Positions 59,001 through 64,000 of a stretch of 64,000 nt of DNA are shown here, piece after piece. The DNA is from Xanthomonas sp. NCPPB 1128 (GTDB taxonomy: Bacteria > Pseudomonadota > Gammaproteobacteria > Xanthomonadales > Xanthomonadaceae): NCBI RefSeq assembly GCF_001043115.1, contig NZ_LFME01000003.1, forward strand, positions 1 to 64,000. Reading direction: 5' to 3'. The notes beneath the pieces were generated by a model. That model had not been told where the DNA came from. It saw only the letters and a program-made list of their open reading frames with translations, and did no database searches. The translations under genes and the position numbers were made by a program. How positions within the stretch are numbered: position 1 is the stretch's first letter; each line of letters starts with the position of its first letter.

Positions 59001-59155
59001 ATGCGATGGTCGGCGGGTTGCTGCTGTCGCAACTGCTGACCCTGTTCAGCACGCCGATCGTGTACCTGTACCTGGACCGCCTGCACGGCTGGTACCTGCA
59101 GCGGCGCCAGGCGCGCCGCGCACGCACCGCCGCGCCGGAGGCGCTGCAGCCATGA
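56003..59155 (+). CDS. RND efflux permease (HAE1/MdtC-like)
   Basis: A 1050-residue inner-membrane RND transporter with 12 helices and two large periplasmic loops. The proton-relay pair Asp413-Asp414 lies in VGFVVDDAIVMLENIYRH. Typical segments include FIKRPIGTSLLAMALLL at the start, PQVDFPTIQVSASLPGAS, and IGIVKKNGIMMVDFAL late in the protein. It pumps drugs or other amphipathic compounds using the proton gradient. The start is GTG 56003 overlapping the adaptor stop; a much longer open frame upstream is chance. Its stop overlaps the response-regulator start (ATGA). Confidence 0.93.
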   Translation: MSVSAAFIKRPIGTSLLAMALLLLGLVAWPLLPVAPLPQVDFPTIQVSASLPGASPQTMASNVAQPLERQLSLIPGLSQMTSTSALGSTQVTLQFDLDRNIDAAALDVQTAINAASGQLPSALPSAPSFRKINPAESPALILAVQSRVLPLTQVNDYADNVLAQQISRISGVGLVNLYGAQKPAVRVQVDPAKLAALGLSLEDIRAVIATTTVNAATGSIDGARQAFTVSTNDQLLQSQAWNDAVLAWRNGATIRVRDVGTAVDGPENAKIAAWGFAGAAAPADSGIVNGRAIMIAITKQPGANVIDTVEQVKAALPKLMASIPPSVSVKILADRTQNIRASVRDVEFTLLLSIVLVVAVIFVFLRSAVVTLIPSLTVPLAILGTAALMYVLGYSLDNLSLMGLTIAVGFVVDDAIVMLENIYRHIEDGMAPLQAALQGAAEIGFTLVSISVSLVAVFIPLLLMGGIVGRLFREFAVTVSLTILVSLLVSLTLTPMLCARLLKPHAEQAQGRLARAFERGFEAMLAAYRRGLETVLRHPRLTLASFLLTVATSVALFVVMPKGFFPQQDTGFISGTADSAQDSSSAAMRTRMLQLADIIRRDPDVLSFGMQTGASTFNSGTFSIALKPKDAGRTASADQVIARLRKRLAHVQGVTLFMQAGQDINVGGRLARTQYQYTLTDANLDELNTWAPQLLKAFRALPQLTDVASDQQNAAPIASLTIDRQRAASFGITPQQIDATINDAIGQRQVAQYFTQLNSYHVVLEVTPALQGDPSLFQRLYLTSPLTGKQVPLSTFATLDTSKTGYLSVSHQGQFPAVTISFNLAPGAALGDAVDAIGKAQAQLRVPATLSGSFQGTAQAFSASLRTQPYLILAALIAVYIVLGLLYESYIHPLTILSTLPSAGVGALLILMAGGYDLSVIAMIGIILLIGIVKKNGIMMVDFALHAERERGLSSRDAIFEACLMRFRPIMMTTLCALLGGLPLMLSHGAGSELRRPLGYAMVGGLLLSQLLTLFSTPIVYLYLDRLHGWYLQRRQARRARTAAPEALQP

Positions 59156-59835
59156 AGGTGCTGATCGTCGAGGACGAGCGCAAGACCGCCGACTACCTGC
59201 AGCAGGGGCTGAGCGAACAGGGCTGCACGGTCGACGTGGCCTACGACGGCATCGACGGCCAGCACCTGGCCCTGCACTACGACTTCGACGTGATCGTGCT
59301 CGACGCGATGCTGCCGGGCCTGGACGGCTTCGCCATCCTGCGCTCGCTGCGTTCGGTGAAGAGCACACCGGTGATCATGCTGACCGCGCGCGACAGCGTG
59401 GAGGACCGGGTCAAGGGCCTGCGCGAGGGCGCCGACGACTATCTGATCAAGCCGTTCTCCTTCATCGAACTGCTGGCGCGGCTGCAGGTGCTGGCGCGCC
59501 GCGGTCGCGCCCAGGAAAGCACGCTGCTGCGGGTGGGCGACCTGCAGATCGACATGATCAGCCGCAAGGCCGTGCGCGGCCGGCAGCGGCTGGACCTGAC
59601 CGCCAAGGAGTTCGCGCTGCTGGCGACGCTGGCCCGGCACCAGGGCGAGATCCTGTCCAAGACCGCGATCGCGGAGATGGTCTGGGACATGAACTTCGAC
59701 AGCAACACCAACGTGGTGGAAGTGGCGATCAAGCGCCTGCGCGCCAAGATCGACGTGCCGTTCGACGCGCCGCTGCTGCACACCGTGCGCGGCATGGGCT
59801 ATGTGCTGGAAGAACGCGAGGACACGGCCGGATGA
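59152..59835 (+). CDS. OmpR-family response regulator (CusR/IrlR-like)
   Basis: A 227-residue regulator. The receiver domain has Asp51 as the phosphorylation site (VIVLDAMLPG) and the conserved Lys in LIKPFSF (about 100); the winged helix (about 130-225) ends in VRGMGYVLEE. It is most like heavy-metal-type regulators. It overlaps both the permease and the kinase genes by four bases, so the two-component system is co-expressed with the pump and probably controls it. Confidence 0.93.
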   Translation: MKVLIVEDERKTADYLQQGLSEQGCTVDVAYDGIDGQHLALHYDFDVIVLDAMLPGLDGFAILRSLRSVKSTPVIMLTARDSVEDRVKGLREGADDYLIKPFSFIELLARLQVLARRGRAQESTLLRVGDLQIDMISRKAVRGRQRLDLTAKEFALLATLARHQGEILSKTAIAEMVWDMNFDSNTNVVEVAIKRLRAKIDVPFDAPLLHTVRGMGYVLEEREDTAG

Positions 59836-61265
59836 GCGCGCCGGCGCGGCCTTCGATCGCGCTGCGCCTGGCCGGCCTGTTCGCGGCCACCGCGCTGCTC
59901 GGCTTCGCCCTGATCGGGCTGGTGCTGCACCAGGTGCTGGAGCACGAGCTGCGCCGCCACCAGCGCGAGGAACTGCGCTCGCGCATGGACGCGGTGCAGT
60001 ACATGCTGGTCAACAGCCGCTCGCCGGACCTGGCCGCGCATGCGCATACGCGCCTGGCCAGCGTCTCCAGCGCGCCGGACCTGCGCTTCTGGCTGTGGAG
60101 CGCCGATCCCGCGTTCCGCTACGGGCGCGGCGCCGAGGCGATGGCGGCGGCCACGCGCGGCCGCAGCGGCCTGGTGCGCATCGGAGATCCGCAGGCGCTG
60201 GGCATCGCCGACGCGCATCCGCAGGCCTGGCAGGCCATCGGCCAGGCGCTGCCGGCCACGCCGGTACGGCCGCCGGTACAACTGATCGCGGCGATGGACA
60301 GCGCGCCGTTCGCGCTCACTCGGCGCCGTTTCGACATCGCCCTGGCGCTGGTCACCCTGGCCGGCACCGCGCTGGTCGGCGCGCTGGGCTACTGGACCGC
60401 CAAGCTCGGCCTGCGCCCCGTGCAACGGCTGTCGGCCGACGCCCAGCGCATCGGCCCGCACGACCGCCGGCGCCTGGACCTGCCGCGGCTGCCGCGCGAA
60501 CTGGAGGATCTGGGCGCCTCGTTGAACGCGGCGTTCGACCGGCTCGACGCCGCCTACGCGCAGCAGGAAAGCTTCAATGCCGATGTCGCCCACGAACTGC
60601 GCACGCCGCTGGCCAGCCTGATCGGCCAGACCCAGGTGGCGCTGACACGGCACCGCGATGCCGAGCAACTGCGCCAGGTGCTGCAGTCGAACCTGGAGGA
60701 ACTGGAGCGGCTACGCGCGATCGTCGCCGACATGCTGTTCCTGGCGCGCGCCGAACAGGGCCAGCGCGCGCGCCAGTGCGAGGATGCGTCGCTGGCCGAG
60801 GAAGTCGGCAAGACCGTCGAGTTCTTCGAGGTGCTGCTGGACGAGGCCGGCCTGCGCGTGGAAGTGCGCGGCGATGTGGTGGCGCAGGTCGAGAAGTCGC
60901 TGCTGCGGCGCGCGCTGTCCAACCTGCTGCACAACGCCATCCAGCATTCGGCCGGCACCGCGCCGATCGTGGTGGAGATCGCGCAGCGCGGCGGCGAAGC
61001 GTTGATCGCCTTCTCCAACCCCAGCGTGGCGCTGGCACCGGAGCATCTGCAGCGCCTGTTCGATCGCTTCTACCGCGGCGACGCCGCCCGCGCCAACAGT
61101 CGCGAAAGCCACGGCCTGGGATTGGCGATCGTCAAGGCGGTGGCGAGCATGCACGGCGGGCGCGTGTTCGCACAGCACCGCGACGGCATCACCACGATCG
61201 GTTTTTCGGTGGCGCTGGACGGCGCCGCTGCCGCGCCGCCGGCGAACGCTGCACTGCGCTGGTGA
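59832..61265 (+). CDS. Sensor histidine kinase, heavy-metal sensor type
   Basis: A 477-residue kinase. Two membrane segments (about 10-34 and 168-192) flank a periplasmic sensor of about 130 residues; a HAMP domain, then the H-box DVAHELRTPLASLIG with His254, and the ATPase boxes (HNAIQHS, then ESHGLGLAIVKAV) follow. It would phosphorylate the regulator encoded just upstream. The signal is unknown; family members sense copper, silver or drugs. Confidence 0.92.
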   Translation: MSAPARPSIALRLAGLFAATALLGFALIGLVLHQVLEHELRRHQREELRSRMDAVQYMLVNSRSPDLAAHAHTRLASVSSAPDLRFWLWSADPAFRYGRGAEAMAAATRGRSGLVRIGDPQALGIADAHPQAWQAIGQALPATPVRPPVQLIAAMDSAPFALTRRRFDIALALVTLAGTALVGALGYWTAKLGLRPVQRLSADAQRIGPHDRRRLDLPRLPRELEDLGASLNAAFDRLDAAYAQQESFNADVAHELRTPLASLIGQTQVALTRHRDAEQLRQVLQSNLEELERLRAIVADMLFLARAEQGQRARQCEDASLAEEVGKTVEFFEVLLDEAGLRVEVRGDVVAQVEKSLLRRALSNLLHNAIQHSAGTAPIVVEIAQRGGEALIAFSNPSVALAPEHLQRLFDRFYRGDAARANSRESHGLGLAIVKAVASMHGGRVFAQHRDGITTIGFSVALDGAAAAPPANAALRW

Positions 61266-61344
61266 CGCACGCGCGGCGCGGCGCCACCACGCCGCCTGTG
61301 GATGCCGGCGACGCCGGGAAGCCTCTCAGCACGGAAGCCTCCCG

Positions 61345-61411
61345 GTAGGAGCAGCTTCAGCCGCGACGGGCGTTACCGGGAGTGCCCCGTCGCGGCTGAA
61401 GCCGCTCCTAC
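61345..61411. repeat. Dispersed inverted repeat, copy 5
   Basis: The left arm is GTAGGAGCAGCTTCAGCCGC plus GACGGG, the right arm CCGTCGCGGCTGAAGCCGCT plus CCTAC; there is one mismatch. It lies between the convergent kinase and MBL-fold genes. Confidence 0.88.
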
Positions 61412-61479
61412 GAGGGGAACGACGTGTCGCGTTGAGCTGCGGCAACACCAAGTGATGAGAGGCGCTCGTCAGCCGCCAC

Positions 61480-62373
61480 TCAAGCCGCCAGCGCGCGCGC
61501 CTGCAATGCCGGCAATTCATGCGCGGTGACGAAGCGGCCCTTGGCATCGCGCTGCAGTTGCGCCAGCGCGCAGTCCGGATCGTGGGTGAAGAACAGACGC
61601 ACGGCGCGCGCCAGTGCGTCCTCCAGGAACGCACGCTTCTCGTCGATCAGCAGTTCGGCGTTGCGGTCGTAGCCCATGGTGATCGGCACGTGCAACCAGG
61701 AGCGGCCCGGGATCAGGTCGGCGCAGAACGCCACCCCGCCGTGCGCCTGGCCGTCCTCGCCGTGGCCGGGGCCGACGATCTCAGCCAGCATCAGCCCCGG
61801 CGTGTGGCCGTCGCTGAAGCGGAACCGCACCGCCTCGCCGAGCGCGCGCGAATGCTCGCCCTCGACCAGTTCCAGGCGTCCGCTAGCTTCGAGCAGGCCC
61901 GGCAGTTCGGGAATGAAGCTGGCACGGTCGCGCGGATGCGGTTGCAGCGCGCGCTGCCAGTGCGCCGCGCCGACCAGGAACTGCGCGTTGGGGAACAGCA
62001 GTTGCGGCGCAACGCCCTCGAGGTACGGCGCCAGTAGGCCGCCTGCGTGATCGAAGTGCAGGTGGCTCAGCACCACCACGTCGATGTCGGTGTGGGCGAA
62101 GCCGGCGGCCTGCAGCGAATCCAGCAGCACGTGCCGCGCCTCCTGTACGCCGTAGCGCTCGCGCAGCGCCGGCGGAAAGAACGCGCCGATGCCGGTCTCG
62201 AACAACACCGTCTTGCCGGCCAGCGGGCTGGCCAGCAGCGCGCGGCAGGCCAGCGCGATGCGGTTGCCGTCGTCGGGTGCGGCCCACTGCTGCCACATCG
62301 CCTTGGGCGCGTTGCCGAACATCGCCCCGCCGTCGAGTTTCTGCGAGTTGCCTTGGATGGACCAGAGTTTCAT
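61480..62373 (-). CDS. MBL-fold metallo-hydrolase
   Basis: A 297-residue metallo-beta-lactamase-fold protein without a signal peptide. The metal motif is His104-x-His106-x-Asp108-His109 ([10 protein letters not shown]), with a further GHTPG near residue 195 and a late THDPDCA. The overall shape is that of lactonase- or quorum-quenching-like hydrolases, but the substrate is not readable. ATG 62373 starts [10 protein letters not shown]; the frame upstream is made of a GGGATTCGG-type repeat and is not coding. Confidence 0.86.
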   Translation of the reverse strand: MKLWSIQGNSQKLDGGAMFGNAPKAMWQQWAAPDDGNRIALACRALLASPLAGKTVLFETGIGAFFPPALRERYGVQEARHVLLDSLQAAGFAHTDIDVVVLSHLHFDHAGGLLAPYLEGVAPQLLFPNAQFLVGAAHWQRALQPHPRDRASFIPELPGLLEASGRLELVEGEHSRALGEAVRFRFSDGHTPGLMLAEIVGPGHGEDGQAHGGVAFCADLIPGRSWLHVPITMGYDRNAELLIDEKRAFLEDALARAVRLFFTHDPDCALAQLQRDAKGRFVTAHELPALQARALAA

Positions 62374-62412
62374 GGGCGGGGATTCGGAAGTCGGGATCGG
62401 GGATTCGGAAAA
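62374..62412. repeat. GGGATTCGG tract upstream of the MBL-fold gene
   Basis: GGCGGGGATTCGGAAGTCGG and further GGGATTCGG units (about 62375-62410). It is the same family as the other G-rich tracts. It occupies the whole gap between the two minus-strand genes. Confidence 0.7.
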
Positions 62413-62417
62413 GCGCG

Positions 62418-64000
62418 TCAGGGCGCCGGAGCGGCCAGCAGAATCTCGGCGCTGCCGACCTCGTTGCGCGGGTCGCTGCCGCCGCTGAGCACGTTGCGGC
62501 GCTTGTCCCATTCCACCGTCTGCAGGTTGCCCCAGACGTGGCTGGAGCCGTGACCCTCCTCGGCCGTGTCGCCGGGCAGCTTGAGCGTATGCCCCATCGC
62601 TTCCAGGCCCTTCGCCGTGGCCGCGTCGAAGGTGCCGGTCTCGGCTTCGATCACGTCCGGCAGCCATTGGTGGTGGTAACGCGGCAGCGCGGCGACCTGC
62701 TGTGCGCTGAGGCCGTCGTCATAGCCGAGGATGCCGAGCAGCACCATGGTGATGATGCGGCTGCCGCCCGGGGTGCCGAGCACGATGGCCTTGTCCGCGT
62801 TTTCCATGAAGGTGGGCGACATCGAGCTGAGCGGGCGCTTGCCCGGCTTGGGCGCGTTGGCCGCGTAGCCCATCACCCCGAACGCATTGGGCGTGCCCGG
62901 ACGCAGCGCGAAATCGTCCATCTCGTTGTTGAGCAGCACGCCGGTGCCCTTGGGGATCAGGCCGGAGCCGTACAGCAGGTTGACCGTCTGGGTGGCGCCG
63001 ACGCGGTTGCCTTCGCCATCGATGATGGAGAAATGCGTGGTCTCGTCGTCTTCCAGCGGGGTCGGCTGGCCCGACAGCAGGTCGCTGGGCGTGGCCTTGT
63101 CCGGGTTGATGGTCGAGCGCAGGCCCACCGCATAGTCCTTGCTGAGCAGGATGCGCTGCGGCACGTGGGTGAAATCCGGATCGCCCAGGAAGAAGGTGCG
63201 GTCGCGGTAGGCGCGGCGCATCGCTTCCACGGTCAGGTGCACGCGGTGCACCGGGTCCATCGCCTTGAGGTCGTAGCCCTCCAGGATCTGCAGCATGCTG
63301 GCCAGGGCGATGCCGCCGGAGGACGGCGGCGGCGCGGTGGTGATGGTCCAGCCCTTGTAGTCGAAGCGGATCGGCGTGCGTTCCTTGACCGTGTAGCCGG
63401 CCAGTTCCTGCGCGGTCCAGCGCCCGCCGGCCTGCTTGACTCCGGCCAGCAGCTTCTTGGCGGTGGCGCCGCGGTAGAAGCCGTCGAAGCCCTTGTCGGC
63501 CAGCAACTGCAGCGTGTTGGCCAGTTCCGGCTGCTTGAACACGTCGCCCTCGGCGATCGGGCGGCCGTTGCGCAGGTAGACCTCGCGGGTGCCGGGATAG
63601 CGCTCCATCACCTTGCGCCGCGACTGGTAGCCCTCGGCCATGCGTGCGTACACCGGGAAGCCGTCGCGGGCGATGCGGATCGCCGGCGCCAGCGACTGCC
63701 GCAGCGGCAGCCGGCCGTGCTTGGTCGCCAGTTCCACCAGCGCCGCCGGCAGCCCGGGGATGCCGGCCGACCACGGGCCGTTGATCGAGCGGTCGCGGTC
63801 CAGTTCGCCCTTGGCGTCCAGGAACGCGGCCGGCGTCGCCGATTCCGGCGCGGTCTCGCGCGCGTCCAGCATCACGTCCTTGCCGGTCCTGGCGTCGTGC
63901 AGCAGGAAGAAGCCGCCGCCGCCGAGGCCGGAACTGATCGGTTCGACCACCGACAGCGTCGAGGACACCGCCACCGCGGCGTCGAAGGCATTGCCGCCCT
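62418..64000 (-). CDS. ggt: Gamma-glutamyltransferase, 5' end outside the window
   Basis: At least 527 residues of a gamma-glutamyltranspeptidase; the frame runs off the window at 64000, so the start is missing. Visible are [25 protein letters not shown], the autoprocessing site with the catalytic threonine in [13 protein letters not shown], and the lid/oxyanion residues in PLSSMSPTF and GTPGGSRII. The enzyme moves gamma-glutamyl groups from glutathione and related compounds in the periplasm. The stop codon at 62418 lies next to the repeat tract before the MBL-fold gene. Confidence 0.94.
   Translation of the reverse strand, partial: GGNAFDAAVAVSSTLSVVEPISSGLGGGGFFLLHDARTGKDVMLDARETAPESATPAAFLDAKGELDRDRSINGPWSAGIPGLPAALVELATKHGRLPLRQSLAPAIRIARDGFPVYARMAEGYQSRRKVMERYPGTREVYLRNGRPIAEGDVFKQPELANTLQLLADKGFDGFYRGATAKKLLAGVKQAGGRWTAQELAGYTVKERTPIRFDYKGWTITTAPPPSSGGIALASMLQILEGYDLKAMDPVHRVHLTVEAMRRAYRDRTFFLGDPDFTHVPQRILLSKDYAVGLRSTINPDKATPSDLLSGQPTPLEDDETTHFSIIDGEGNRVGATQTVNLLYGSGLIPKGTGVLLNNEMDDFALRPGTPNAFGVMGYAANAPKPGKRPLSSMSPTFMENADKAIVLGTPGGSRIITMVLLGILGYDDGLSAQQVAALPRYHHQWLPDVIEAETGTFDAATAKGLEAMGHTLKLPGDTAEEGHGSSHVWGNLQTVEWDKRRNVLSGGSDPRNEVGSAEILLAAPAP

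Noticed and set aside
53171-59155. A continuous open frame of nearly 2000 codons on the plus strand
   Set aside because: Only the part from GTG 56003 encodes the RND permease. The first half runs out of frame through the outer-membrane and adaptor genes and is Arg/Ala/Gly-rich chance sequence.
55915-59835. A 1306-codon plus-strand frame ending with the response regulator
   Set aside because: Only the last 227 residues are a real protein; the rest overlaps the permease in another frame.

Overview
The window is high-GC DNA from a gammaproteobacterium of the Xanthomonadaceae, most likely Xanthomonas. The pointers are a lipase effector with an XVIPCD-type C-terminus (the tag of the bacteria-killing type IV secretion system of this family), a MurD2-MurL pair (the alternative D-glutamate route to peptidoglycan described in Xanthomonas), a fused aspartate kinase/diaminopimelate decarboxylase, a lipoprotein GH9 cellulase, and several dispersed intergenic repeats. 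I see no rRNA, tRNA, CRISPR array, prophage or complete insertion sequence.

Layout. 1-3.3 kb: HAD phosphatase, then an ankyrin lipoprotein-like protein and a secreted lipase that look like an immunity/effector pair. 3.4-13.5 kb: a DUF819 membrane protein and a peptide-use cluster with two S9 peptidases, an OPT and a POT transporter. 13.7-23.8 kb: a LacI-controlled carbohydrate cluster of two convergent operons. It encodes two secreted and one cytoplasmic TIM-barrel isomerase-like proteins, a nucleoside-symporter-type MFS protein, a Gfo/Idh dehydrogenase, a small cytochrome c, a DUF1080 hydrolase, and a GMC dehydrogenase with its Tat-exported small subunit. This set fits periplasmic 3-oxidation of glycosides followed by cleavage, uptake and reduction. 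A perfect 14-bp palindrome and two near-matches sit at the operon heads and inside one operon. 24.7-26.8 kb: ssb, a polyprenyl diphosphate synthase and a small HhH protein. 27-33.9 kb: a dienelactone hydrolase and a minus-strand overlapping operon lysAC - membrane protein - murL - murD2. 34-40.6 kb: a decayed and an intact PhzF gene, a glycine-zipper protein, OsmC, an HU-like protein and several small conserved proteins. 40.7-47.6 kb: a bacterial SET-domain protein and the suf operon (sufR-B-C-D-S, GNAT, Rieske). 48-51.1 kb: a chemoreceptor behind a sigma-28-like promoter, and upp. 51.4-61.3 kb: a GH9 cellulase and an RND efflux operon with its two-component system; the outer-membrane gene has an in-frame amber codon. 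61.5-64 kb: an MBL-fold hydrolase and a partial gamma-glutamyltransferase.

Repeats. Four families recur. (1) Five inverted repeats built on GTAGGAGCGGCTTCAGCCGC. (2) GGGATTGGGGATT-type tracts, one inside the murD2 reading frame. (3) CCCCTCTCCC...GGGAGAGGGG palindromes, one pair lying between sufB and sufC. (4) Two copies, in opposite orientation, of a roughly 260-270 bp non-coding element with terminal inverted repeats, each beginning at the stop codon of a gene. The last looks like a MITE.
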